Source: Cellvibrio sp. 79 (GTDB taxonomy: Bacteria; Pseudomonadota; Gammaproteobacteria; Pseudomonadales; Cellvibrionaceae). Taken from it: DNA of 64,000 nucleotides. The position numbers and the translations under genes were made by a program. The stretch lies in the NCBI GenBank assembly GCA_003056245.1, contig MVDH01000003.1, positions 845,957-909,956 on the forward strand, written 5' to 3'. Under the pieces are notes generated by a model, which saw only the letters and a list, made by a program, of their open reading frames with translations, ran no database searches and was not told where the DNA came from. The first letter of the stretch is position 1; each line of letters begins with the position of its first letter. Of the stretch, positions 28,615-36,681 are shown piece after piece.

Positions 28615-29052
28615 TTAACGACTTAAATTAGCGCGCAAGCGCTGGAGTTGATCGCGCAATTGATGAATTTCATCTTCAGTCGTGGCGCAAGCCATACCGA
28701 TTTGCAGGGGAATTTCCTCCGCTTGTTCGCGTAAGGCGCGGCCTTCCGGAGTGAGGGCAATTTCCAGGGTGCGTTCGTTATCTGGCTGTCGTTGCCGTTG
28801 CAATAGACCCTGGGTTTCAAGGCGTTTGATCACCGGGGTTAATGCCCCTGAATCGATATGAAGCTGTTCCGCAATATCCTTCAACGCCAGGCCATCGCGT
28901 TCCCACAGGATGCACATTACAAGGTATTGCGGGTAAGTCAGCCCTAACTTTTCGAGCAATGGCTTGTACAGTTTGGTCATGGCCAATGAGGTGGAATACA
29001 GGGCGAAACAGAGTTGTTTATCCAGTTTCAGGTAATCAGCAGGATTGGTCAT
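28615..29052 (-). CDS. ohrR: OhrR, MarR-family organic hydroperoxide repressor
   Basis: 145 residues. The sensing Cys15 lies in LDKQLCFALYSTS, diagnostic for OhrR; winged HTH from ~35 to 100 (LKDIAEQLHIDSGALTPVIK, RQRQPDNERTLEIALTPEGR). Represses ohr until oxidised by organic peroxide. Two imperfect operator copies lie between it and ohr. Confidence 0.93.
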   Translation of the reverse strand: MTNPADYLKLDKQLCFALYSTSLAMTKLYKPLLEKLGLTYPQYLVMCILWERDGLALKDIAEQLHIDSGALTPVIKRLETQGLLQRQRQPDNERTLEIALTPEGRALREQAEEIPLQIGMACATTEDEIHQLRDQLQRLRANLSR

Positions 29053-29072
29053 GACGATTCTCGGCGAATGGA

Positions 29073-29086
29073 ATTAGCGCGGTAAC
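29073..29086. promoter_or_regulatory. OhrR box, variant (ohrR promoter)
   Basis: ATTAGCGCGGTAAC, a degenerate form of the GTTATCGCGATAAC palindrome found upstream of ohr. 21 bases before the ohrR ATG; suggests autoregulation. Confidence 0.55.
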
Positions 29087-29126
29087 AGTTTGATTGGCGT
29101 GCGCTGAAGCTATTGCTGCAATCAAT

Positions 29127-29140
29127 GTTATCGCGCTAAC
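29127..29140. promoter_or_regulatory. OhrR box, variant (between ohr and ohrR)
   Basis: GTTATCGCGCTAAC differs from the perfect palindrome by one base. It lies in the ohr-ohrR gap, upstream of ohrR. Confidence 0.65.
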
Positions 29141-29172
29141 TTTCGATTAAAAACGGCAATTCTCGATTAAAA

Positions 29173-29589
29173 CTACACCAGTTGCAAACTCACCTGAATG
29201 TTGCCGCGCGTCGCATTGGAGTAAGGGCATACGATGTGGGCTTTGTCGACCAGCGCTTGCGCAGTTTCTGGGTCCACACCGGGCAAATGGATTTTCAGGG
29301 TTGCTTCCAAACCGAAACCGGTTGCGATCTGGCCAATGCCCACTTCAGCAGTCACAGTGGCATCGCTACTGATGGCGACTTTTTGTTGTCCGGCAACAAA
29401 TTTCACCGCACTCAGGAAACACGCGGCATAACCGGCGGCGAAGAGTTGCTCGGGGTTAGTTGCGGCACGGCCATCGCCACCTAATTCTTTTGGCAATGCC
29501 AACTTCACATCTAACACGCCATCGGCAGAAACAGCGCGGCCATCGCGACCAGAGTTAGCAGTTGCAGAGGTTCTGTATAAAACGTTCAT
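29173..29589 (-). CDS. ohr: Ohr, organic hydroperoxide reductase
   Basis: 138 residues, OsmC/Ohr fold. Peroxidatic Cys57 in FAAGYAACFLSAVKF and resolving Cys121 in AHIVCPYSNATRGN, with the N-terminal Arg region (SGRDGRAVSADG). Detoxifies organic and lipid hydroperoxides using lipoyl thiols. Follows two perfect OhrR boxes and precedes ohrR on the same strand. Confidence 0.95.
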   Translation of the reverse strand: MNVLYRTSATANSGRDGRAVSADGVLDVKLALPKELGGDGRAATNPEQLFAAGYAACFLSAVKFVAGQQKVAISSDATVTAEVGIGQIATGFGLEATLKIHLPGVDPETAQALVDKAHIVCPYSNATRGNIQVSLQLV

Positions 29590-29654
29590 GGTAAAGCTCC
29601 TGTTTAATCGATAAAGGTAATGTTCAAATGTTGTTAATTTGTTTTACGATAACA

Positions 29655-29668
29655 GTTATCGCGATAAC
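29655..29668. promoter_or_regulatory. OhrR box, perfect palindrome (ohr promoter)
   Basis: GTTATCGCGATAAC, fully symmetric, 66 bases before the ohr ATG. A further half copy (ACGATAACA) lies just before it. Confidence 0.85.
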
Positions 29669-29744
29669 AAATTGGTTAAAAAAAGAGAAACTGGTTCTTG
29701 CTGTCCCGGGACACTCACAACCATTTCCGTGGAACTGAAATTAT

Positions 29745-29758
29745 ATTATCGCGATAAC
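29745..29758. promoter_or_regulatory. OhrR box, second copy
   Basis: ATTATCGCGATAAC contains the same TTATCGCGATAA core. It lies ~155 bases upstream of ohr, 90 bases from the first box, so looping or spreading is possible. Confidence 0.75.
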
Positions 29759-29836
29759 TATTATTGTGCAAATATTTATTTGAGTAATTATTAGATCATT
29801 TTCTTCTCGGCCGCGACGTTTTTGGATATAAAAACA

Positions 29837-30292
29837 TTAACAAGCGCCGGCGCATTGGTTATTGGCTGATGCTGGCAAACCAAAAATCCGGTCAAATGCC
29901 CAGGTGAAAACAAAGGTGTACACCAGGAAAAATATCAACAAACCCAGGTCCAGCAGTAGCGCTTGCCAGAAACTAACGCTGTACCACCAGGCTACCAATG
30001 GAATCAGGAATACCAACAAACCACCCTCGAAGCCGATGGCGTGAAGAATGCGCACACCCAAGGTGCGGCCTTGTTGTTTGCGGCTGGCTTCCCAGCGTTC
30101 AAACAGGCTGTTGAATAGCAAATTCCAGATAATGGCTACCGCCGATGCAGCCACTGCCAACCCCAGCGATTCCGCCACACCCGCACCACTCATCAATTTC
30201 AGCAGAATCGCAGAGAGCACAATCGCAATAAATTCATACAAGCCGACATAAATCACTCGACGTTTTACGCCTTGCATTCCTACCAATTGCAT
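29837..30292 (-). CDS. PACE-family efflux transporter (AceI-like)
   Basis: 151 residues with four transmembrane helices in two repeats. PACE motifs are visible: RVIYVGLYEFIAIVLSAILL, WNLLFNSLFERWE, RILHAIGFEGGLL, and YTFVFTWAFDRIFGLP. Exports chlorhexidine, polyamines or related amphiphiles in known members. Divergent from a LysR gene, as for many PACE genes. GAGG precedes the ATG. Confidence 0.92.
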   Translation of the reverse strand: MQLVGMQGVKRRVIYVGLYEFIAIVLSAILLKLMSGAGVAESLGLAVAASAVAIIWNLLFNSLFERWEASRKQQGRTLGVRILHAIGFEGGLLVFLIPLVAWWYSVSFWQALLLDLGLLIFFLVYTFVFTWAFDRIFGLPASANNQCAGAC

Positions 30293-30351
30293 AGCTACCT
30301 CATTGCGCTGGTTATTAAATAAACTCTATATATATTTTCAGTGCTTTTCGT

Positions 30352-30376
30352 TGATAGAAAAAGTCAGCTACTATCA
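30352..30376. promoter_or_regulatory. Inverted repeat, probable LysR operator
   Basis: TGATAG (30352-30357) and CTATCA (30371-30376) are separated by 13 bases in the divergent gap between the PACE gene and the LysR gene. Size and symmetry fit a LysR-type binding site. Confidence 0.55.
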
Positions 30377-30405
30377 GTTTGGTTGAAAGATAATGAGGTG
30401 CTGTG

Positions 30406-31326
30406 ATGGCCGGCGTATTTAATTCAGAGATGGTGACGGTGTTTTTAGCGGTGCTGGATACCGGATCATTTTCGGCGGCAGCGCGACAATTGGGTCGCGT
30501 TCCCTCGGCGATCAGCATGGCGATTGCCAATTTGGAGGCGGAGCTGGCGCTGGAATTATTTGATCGCAGTGGTCGCGAACCAAAACCGACCGCCCAGGCA
30601 TTGGCACTGGAGCCGCAGGCGCGTTTATTGATCGCCCAATTGCAGCAGCTTAATACGCAGGCATTGGAGTTGAGTCAGGGGTTGGAAACCCGGCTGACGC
30701 TGGTGATTGCGCCGGAGCTGCAGTCCACCCAATGGGTACGCCCGTTGCAGGTACTTGCGCGGGAATATCCCTCACTGGAGATTCAGGTTGTCACCGCTCC
30801 GCAAACCGATGCGTTGCGGTTGCTTCACGAAGGTGGAGCACAGCTTGCACTGGTTTTCCAACGCCCGGCTGCCGATGGTCGCGAAAGTTTTCAGGAGGTT
30901 GGGCGTGAAACCCTGGTTGCGGTGATCGCCCGCCAGCATCCGCTGCTGCAAGAGCTTTCACTTGAAGGTCACTTGAGCGATACCCAATTGCGCCCAATTC
31001 GCCAGGTGATGGTGGGTAGCCGCAGCCAGGACGATAGCAATAATCCCGGCGGCCCCTTCTGTATTACGTCAGAGCACTACTGGCGGGTCGATCACCCGGA
31101 ATCTGCCTTGCAGATGGTATTGTCCGGCCTCGGTTGGGCCTGGTTGCCGCGCGCATTTGTGCAGCCTTATATCAATGGCCAAATGCTGGTGGAATTACCC
31201 ATCGCCAATTTCACTAATGGCGAGGAATTGTGGGTAGATTTGGTGTGGTCACGTGAGCGCCCTTTGGGTTTGGGAGCACAACAATTTGTGGCGTTGATGG
31301 CAGAGCAATATCGTCAAACACGTTAG
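30406..31326 (+). CDS. LysR-family regulator of the PACE pump
   Basis: 306 residues. HTH in residues ~1-60 (AVLDTGSFSAAARQLGRVPS, AISMAIANLEAELALELFDR), then an effector-binding domain. ATG 30406 has GAGG upstream; a GTG lies 3 bases before. The divergent arrangement with the PACE gene makes that pump the likely target. Confidence 0.88.
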   Translation: MAGVFNSEMVTVFLAVLDTGSFSAAARQLGRVPSAISMAIANLEAELALELFDRSGREPKPTAQALALEPQARLLIAQLQQLNTQALELSQGLETRLTLVIAPELQSTQWVRPLQVLAREYPSLEIQVVTAPQTDALRLLHEGGAQLALVFQRPAADGRESFQEVGRETLVAVIARQHPLLQELSLEGHLSDTQLRPIRQVMVGSRSQDDSNNPGGPFCITSEHYWRVDHPESALQMVLSGLGWAWLPRAFVQPYINGQMLVELPIANFTNGEELWVDLVWSRERPLGLGAQQFVALMAEQYRQTR

Positions 31327-31340
31327 TGAGCGTAATAAAA

Positions 31341-31375
31341 AAGCCCGCTTCAAAAATAAAAGTGGGCTTTTTTAT
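31341..31375 (+). terminator. Rho-independent terminator of LysR gene
   Basis: AAGCCCGCTT pairs with AGTGGGCTT (one G-T pair) and is followed by a T-run, 15 bases after the stop codon. Confidence 0.85.
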
Positions 31376-31419
31376 CCTGGCTTACTGCTTCAACAATAAG
31401 CTGAAATATAGGTGTGATG

Positions 31420-31929
31420 TTACTGGCAAGACCACTGAATCAGAGGATTATTGTATTGCTGATATTGCGAACCTGGTTTGCACTGGGCGGTATAGCCCAT
31501 TTCGGTAGTGCTTAACGGGCAACTGGCATCACCACATACAGCATATCTTGCCATGTCATTAGGTCCTGAAGTGGGAACTCCATTTGTGTATTTACACGCT
31601 TGACCCAGAACTATTCCCGATTGGCAAGCAGTGCTGGTTCTCACCAGATTTGGTTGCAAGCAAGTGCCAGTATTAATGGTATTGCCAATCACATTGATTG
31701 TGCATGATGGGGGTGTGGTAAATGGTGCGGAAGATACCAATGTTCTGGTTGCAAACCATGCGCCGCTGTTATTGTCTTTACAGCGTTGATACGTTGTTTG
31801 TTGTTGTGGGGTCGATGTGGAACTGGTTATCTCCCATGAACAGGAGGCGGGTGTATTTGCAAACGAAGGAACAGATAAAAACGCTATGCAGCTAACAGTT
31901 AACGCTGAAAAAATTTTAAATAACTTCAT
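31420..31929 (-). CDS. Small secreted Cys-rich protein, unknown function
   Basis: 169 residues. Signal peptide ends SFA-NTP (~25). Mature part has about ten Cys, many Thr/Ser/Gln, and starts ASCSWEITSS. I do not recognise a family. It resembles the protein at 51150-51626 in signal peptide, the SC-x-WE-x-T start, size and Cys spacing, so the two may be distant paralogues. Confidence 0.7.
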   Translation of the reverse strand: MKLFKIFSALTVSCIAFLSVPSFANTPASCSWEITSSTSTPQQQTTYQRCKDNNSGAWFATRTLVSSAPFTTPPSCTINVIGNTINTGTCLQPNLVRTSTACQSGIVLGQACKYTNGVPTSGPNDMARYAVCGDASCPLSTTEMGYTAQCKPGSQYQQYNNPLIQWSCQ

Positions 31930-32671
31930 GAAAATATCCCTAATACAATGATAAAAATAATAATAAGTATTTAATAGAATCTTCCTGTTGAGCCGTCTAC
32001 CTTGATTTGCAGACAGCTGTATCCATCAATACTTGTTCTACCTGAATTCCATTCCAGATAATTGAGCCAGGCAATTATTTACCTGGCTCAAATCCTTTCC
32101 CGTTTTACGAGCCATTAACAATGACTTCGCGTTGTTTCACGTTGTTATTGATATGAAAAATTTTGAAACTTTCTGAATATTTTAAATTCGTTCTGCGATT
32201 TACTAACGCTTGTCGGCATGAAAGAATTTTTCTCTATTAGTGCTTAAATAATAACATGAAGAAAATAATTTCCAGTATTTTTAAGCGACAACGGTGCTTC
32301 AATGTTTGAAAAATCAACACTGATATAAATCACTTTAATAGTTTAAATACGGATAATAAAACTGCATTTTTTTACAGGTGATGAGCAATGCAATTAAAAG
32401 CCCTGATCTTGCTAAAAAGCCGCTTGGGTAATCAGGAAACTGTGATCTTGTACTTGTATGACTTATGGGTGTTATGGTCTGATAAATACGCCAATTTCCT
32501 CTGTTGTATTGACCCGCTGCAAGTACTCGCACCGAACGCATTTCCCCCGCGTTGGCGCCCACCAAAAGTGGCGGCTTTTTTAGGAATAATAATAAGAGCA
32601 TCTACAGAATTTCTTCGGCTTGGTCTCGCTGTACCACCATTTTTAATCCCAATAACAAGCGAGAATTGTTT
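31930..32671. other. Long non-coding leader upstream of pectate lyase genes
   Basis: 742 bases. Short open frames occur but none has an SD plus a convincing product. The last ~120 bases read through in the pectate lyase frame but do not look like protein. Likely holds the promoter and regulatory sites for pectin-dependent expression; no known operator was identified. Confidence 0.5.
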
Positions 32672-34366
32672 ATGAACACAACCTCAGGCGCATGCCTTTT
32701 GCGCAAAACACGTTTCAACATTTCCTCTATTGCCGCCACCATTGCCCTGTTAAGCGGGAGCCACGCTTTTGCGGCGGCGACGGGCGGTTTTTCTACTACG
32801 GATGGCGGCAACGTCAGCGGTGCTAAAACATTTTCAGCGTCGACCTTCGAAGAAATTAATACCATCCTCGCCAACGCGCGCCTGGATGCTAATGGCGATA
32901 AAGTTTCTGGCGGTGCTTACCCGGTCATCATCACTTACACCGGCAATGAAGATTCACTGATTGCGCAGGTGATCAAAGATCACACTGTCGATTCCTCCGG
33001 CAACTGCCCCAAGCCGCGCTGGAGCGATACGTACCGCAAAGTAGAAATCAAGGAATTCACCAAAGGCGTCACCATCATCGGTGCTAATGGTTCTTCTGCG
33101 AATTTCGGTGTGGTGGTGAACAAATCCAGTAACGTGATTATTCGCAATATGAAAATCGGCGCACTGGCCGGTGCGAGCAACGATGCGGATATGATTCGCA
33201 TCGATAGCGGCACCAACGTGTGGGTCGATCACAACGAATTGTTTGCGGTGAATAATGAATGTAAGGGGTCGCCGGATGGTGACTTAACGTTTGAAAGTGC
33301 GATCGATATTAAAAAGGATTCGCACAACATCACCGTGTCGTACAACTACATCCACGACAGCAAAAAAGTCGGGCTCGATGGTTCCAGCAGTAGCGATATC
33401 GCCGGCGGCCGTGAAATTACGTTCCATCACAACGTTTATAAAAACGTGAGTGCGCGTTTGCCATTGCAGCGCGGTGGCTGGACCCACATGTACAACAACC
33501 TGTACGACGGTATTACCGATTCCGGTATCAACGTGCGCCAGGCGGGTTATTCGCTGATTGAAAGCAACTGGTTCCAGAATGCGAAAAACCCGATTACGTG
33601 CCGTTACGACAGCAGCAATTGCGGCTTTTGGGATTTGCGCAATAACAACGTGAAATCGCCTGCCGATTTCGCAACTTACAACATCACCTGGAGCAGCGGC
33701 GGTACAGTGGATGCGACCAACTGGACCACCACCGCGCCCTTCCCCATCAGCATTCCCTACAGCTATGCACCGGTTACGCCGCAATGTGTGAAGGACAAAC
33801 TGGCGGGTGTTGCGGGTGTGGGTAAAAACGGTGCGACGCTGACGTCAGCTGTGTGTGGCGATCCTAACAGTTCTTCATCCGCGCCAAGTTCGGTACCGGT
33901 GTCGTCGAGCAGTAAATCCTCAAGCTCTGTAGTGAGTTCTTCAAGCCGTTCATCCAGTTCGGTAGTGATTAGCTCATCGAGCAGAGTGTCCAGCTCGGTG
34001 ATTTCTTCGAGTCGATCATCCAGTTCTATTGCATCAAGCAAATCGTCCAGCTCGGTTGCGAGCAGCACACCAACCACGGGCAATTGCAGTTATGTGATTG
34101 TGAATAACTGGGGCTCGGGTTTTGTGGGCGCGATCCGTATTACCAACAAAGGCACCAGCGCGATTAACGGCTGGAACGTGAGCTGGAAATACTCCAATGG
34201 CACCACCCTCAGCGGCACCTGGAATGCCAACTTCTCTGGCACTTACTCAGCCAGTAACCTGAGCTGGAATGCGGTTATCCAACCTGGCCAGACCGTGGAA
34301 TTTGGTTTCCAGGGTAATCACTCGATAGCGGAAATTCCCGTCGTTACCGGTTCTGTGTGTAATTAA
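32672..34366 (+). CDS. PL1 pectate lyase with Ser-rich linker and CBM2
   Basis: 564 residues from ATG 32672. Signal peptide to ~38 (HAFA-AAT). PL1 beta-helix ~40-395: NVWVDHNELFAVNNECKGSP, calcium-site region DGDLTFESAIDIKKDSHN, and the catalytic Arg region ARLPLQRGGW. Linker of SSSKSSSS/SSSVV repeats ~400-468. C-terminal CBM2 from ~470 (NCSYVIVNNWGSGFVGAIRI, GWNVSWKYSNG, NASW-type LSWNAVIQPGQTVEFGFQGN), a cellulose- or xylan-binding module. Cleaves polygalacturonate by beta-elimination. Confidence 0.93.
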   Translation: MNTTSGACLLRKTRFNISSIAATIALLSGSHAFAAATGGFSTTDGGNVSGAKTFSASTFEEINTILANARLDANGDKVSGGAYPVIITYTGNEDSLIAQVIKDHTVDSSGNCPKPRWSDTYRKVEIKEFTKGVTIIGANGSSANFGVVVNKSSNVIIRNMKIGALAGASNDADMIRIDSGTNVWVDHNELFAVNNECKGSPDGDLTFESAIDIKKDSHNITVSYNYIHDSKKVGLDGSSSSDIAGGREITFHHNVYKNVSARLPLQRGGWTHMYNNLYDGITDSGINVRQAGYSLIESNWFQNAKNPITCRYDSSNCGFWDLRNNNVKSPADFATYNITWSSGGTVDATNWTTTAPFPISIPYSYAPVTPQCVKDKLAGVAGVGKNGATLTSAVCGDPNSSSSAPSSVPVSSSSKSSSSVVSSSSRSSSSVVISSSSRVSSSVISSSRSSSSIASSKSSSSVASSTPTTGNCSYVIVNNWGSGFVGAIRITNKGTSAINGWNVSWKYSNGTTLSGTWNANFSGTYSASNLSWNAVIQPGQTVEFGFQGNHSIAEIPVVTGSVCN

Positions 34367-34373
34367 GCCGAGA

Positions 34374-34407
34374 CAAAACGCCGATGGTTTTGGCCATTGG
34401 CGTTTTG
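34374..34407 (+). terminator. Hairpin after first pectate lyase gene
   Basis: CAAAACGCC (34374-34382) pairs with GGCGTTTTG (34399-34407), extended by ATGG/CCAT with small mismatches. Starts 8 bases after the stop codon. Terminator-like, without a long T-run beyond TTTT. Confidence 0.65.
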
Positions 34408-34721
34408 ATGGGGAATGCCATTTGTTATCGATAAATGTCAGCAATGGCCATCTGTAAAGAGTTGTGAACCAGTCCACTGCGTTGGAGTTCCGTGTGGTTT
34501 GGCGCATATAACCTTTATTCGAGCTGTGAATCCCCGCACATTCATCGTATGTGCAATTTGTCATATAAGTGTGAAAATACGCCACGGACATGGAGCTCCA
34601 TGCCTGCCCACGCGATGGGTAATGGCAACAGGGTTGTCCGTACAGCTCACTTTTCTACTCGTAATCGGCTGGCTTTCGGTCAATCCGTCTAACAACTAAA
34701 TAACCCGGACGGAAATCAATT
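34408..34721. other. Intergenic region between the two pectate lyase genes
   Basis: About 315 bases with no credible gene. It must contain the promoter of the second lyase if the hairpin at 34374-34407 terminates the first. It is not an obvious copy of the leader of the first gene. Confidence 0.5.
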
Positions 34722-36596
34722 ATGTCTACACAGCTCTCTGGAACAACTTCAGGTTTTACCCTGAAAACAATGGCAGCCGCCATTGCCATGCTTGCCGGTT
34801 CTTCGGCGTTTGCAGCAGCGACCGGCGGTTTTGCGACCACCGATGGCGGTAATGTCAGCGGTGCCAAATCGTTTAGCGCAGCGACTTATCAGGAAATCAA
34901 CACGATCATTGCTAACGCGAAAGTGGATGCTAACGGCAGCAAAGTGAGTGGCGGTGCGTATCCGTTGATCATCACTTACACCGGCAATGAAGATTCGCTA
35001 ATCAACCAGATGATCAAGGACCACACAGTCGATTCATCCGGCAACTGCCCCAAGCCGCGCTGGAGCGAAGCGTATCGCTACGTGGAAATCAAGGAATTCA
35101 CCAAAGGCATTACCATCATTGGTGCCAATGGCTCTTCTGCGAACTTCGGTGTGGTGGTGAATAAATCCAGCAATGTGATTATTCGCAATATGAAAATCGG
35201 CGCCTTGGCCGGTGCGAGCAACGATGCGGATATGCTGCGCATCGACAGCGGCTCCAACGTGTGGGTCGATCACAACGAATTGTTTGCGGTAAACAATGAA
35301 TGTAAAGGCTCGCCGGATGGTGACCTGACTTTCGAAAGCGCCATCGACATCAAAAAAGATTCACATAACGTTACTGTGTCTTACAACCTGATTCGCGACA
35401 GCAAAAAAGTCGGCCTTGATGGTTCGAGCAGCAGCGATATCGCCGGCGGGCGCGAGATTACCTTCCACCACAATATTTATCGCAACGTGAATGCGCGTTT
35501 GCCACTGCAACGCGGTGGCTGGACGCACATGTACAACAACTTCTATGACGGCATTACTGATTCCGGTATCAATGTGCGTCAGGCCGGTTATGCGTTGATT
35601 GAAAGCAACTGGTTCCAGAATGCGAAAAACCCGATCACCTGCCGTTACGACAGCAGCAACTGCGGCTTCTGGGATTTGCGCAACAACAACGTGAAATCAC
35701 CAGCGGATTTTGCAACTTACAACATCACCTGGAGCAGTGGCGGTACGGTTGATGCAACCAACTGGACCACAACAGCCCCGTTCCCGATCAGCATTCCCTA
35801 CAGCTATTCGCCGGTTGCACCGCAGTGCGTGAAAGACAAATTGGGCCAGGTTGCCGGTGTGGGTAAAAACGGTGCGACGCTGACAGCAGCAGTGTGTGGC
35901 GGAACTAACAGTTCATCCTCAGCACCGAGTTCGGTAGCGGTATCGTCCAGCAAGTCATCCAGTTCTGTTGCGGTATCTTCAAGCAAATCGTCCAGTTCGG
36001 TAGTGGTGAGTTCATCGAGCAAGGTTTCAAGCTCGGTTATTTCTTCCAGTAAATCATCCAGCTCGGTTGCCTCCAGCAAGTCGTCCAGCTCAGTGGCGAA
36101 TACCGGTAGCATCGCGCTGTCTGCAACCGCGACCGGCAGTAGTATTGTGCTGAGTTGGTCACCGACGAACCTGACTCTGGGTACGCAAGAGGTGTATCGC
36201 GATACGGATTCTGATCCGAGCGGACGTGTGCGTATTGCGGCGGTAGGTTCAAGCGTGCGCCTGTACACCGATGCAACGGCGGTTGCCGGTCAGTCGTATT
36301 ATTACTGGATCAAGAACACCACCTCCGGTGTAACCACCAACTCCAACGCGGCTAACGCAACGATCAGCAACGGCCCGGTATTGGGCGGTACTGGCGATTA
36401 TCCGAGCGGTTTCTCCAAGTGCGCTGATTTGGGCGAGACCTGCTCCGTTGCCTCTGGCGATGGCTGGGTAGCGTTTGGTCGCAAGGGCAAGTGGGTGACT
36501 AAAAAGGTAACGGTCGGCGGTTCAATCGCCTGTACTATTGCGGCTTTCGGTGCTGACCCCGGCGGCAACCCCAACAAATGTTCTTATAAAAAATAA
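34722..36596 (+). CDS. PL1 pectate lyase with FN3-like and Cys-containing C-terminal modules
   Basis: 624 residues. Signal peptide to ~30 (SAFA-AAT); PL1 domain almost identical to that of the preceding gene over ~350 residues, including WVDHNELFAVNNECKGSPDG and the ARLPLQRGGW Arg region. Ser-rich linker ~395-460, then an FN3-like domain (VLSWSPTNLTLGTQEVYRD ... YYYWIKNTTSGVTTNSNA) and a final ~60-residue module (FSKCADLGETCSVASGDGWV, IACTIAAFGADPGGNPNKCSYKK end) with paired Cys that I recognise as a recurring lectin-like tail of carbohydrate enzymes but cannot assign to a CBM family. Confidence 0.92.
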   Translation: MSTQLSGTTSGFTLKTMAAAIAMLAGSSAFAAATGGFATTDGGNVSGAKSFSAATYQEINTIIANAKVDANGSKVSGGAYPLIITYTGNEDSLINQMIKDHTVDSSGNCPKPRWSEAYRYVEIKEFTKGITIIGANGSSANFGVVVNKSSNVIIRNMKIGALAGASNDADMLRIDSGSNVWVDHNELFAVNNECKGSPDGDLTFESAIDIKKDSHNVTVSYNLIRDSKKVGLDGSSSSDIAGGREITFHHNIYRNVNARLPLQRGGWTHMYNNFYDGITDSGINVRQAGYALIESNWFQNAKNPITCRYDSSNCGFWDLRNNNVKSPADFATYNITWSSGGTVDATNWTTTAPFPISIPYSYSPVAPQCVKDKLGQVAGVGKNGATLTAAVCGGTNSSSSAPSSVAVSSSKSSSSVAVSSSKSSSSVVVSSSSKVSSSVISSSKSSSSVASSKSSSSVANTGSIALSATATGSSIVLSWSPTNLTLGTQEVYRDTDSDPSGRVRIAAVGSSVRLYTDATAVAGQSYYYWIKNTTSGVTTNSNAANATISNGPVLGGTGDYPSGFSKCADLGETCSVASGDGWVAFGRKGKWVTKKVTVGGSIACTIAAFGADPGGNPNKCSYKK

Positions 36597-36610
36597 GAAC
36601 GGATGAAATA

Positions 36611-36640
36611 AAAAACCCGGCCAGATGCCGGGTTTTTTAT
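36611..36640. terminator. Bidirectional rho-independent terminator
   Basis: AAAACCCGGC and GCCGGGTTTT pair around CAGAT between the convergent pectate lyase and TSP3-repeat genes, with A- and T-runs on either side so it can serve both. Confidence 0.88.
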
Positions 36641-36681
36641 TAGTCCAAGATTGGGCTGGTCCGTGATTGCTTCGTGTTATT

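Noticed and set aside
33763-34083. Acidic Leu/Asp/Glu-rich frame opposite the Ser-rich linker of the first pectate lyase (also at 35804-36268)
   Set aside because: It is the reverse reading of serine codons in the linker, not a gene.
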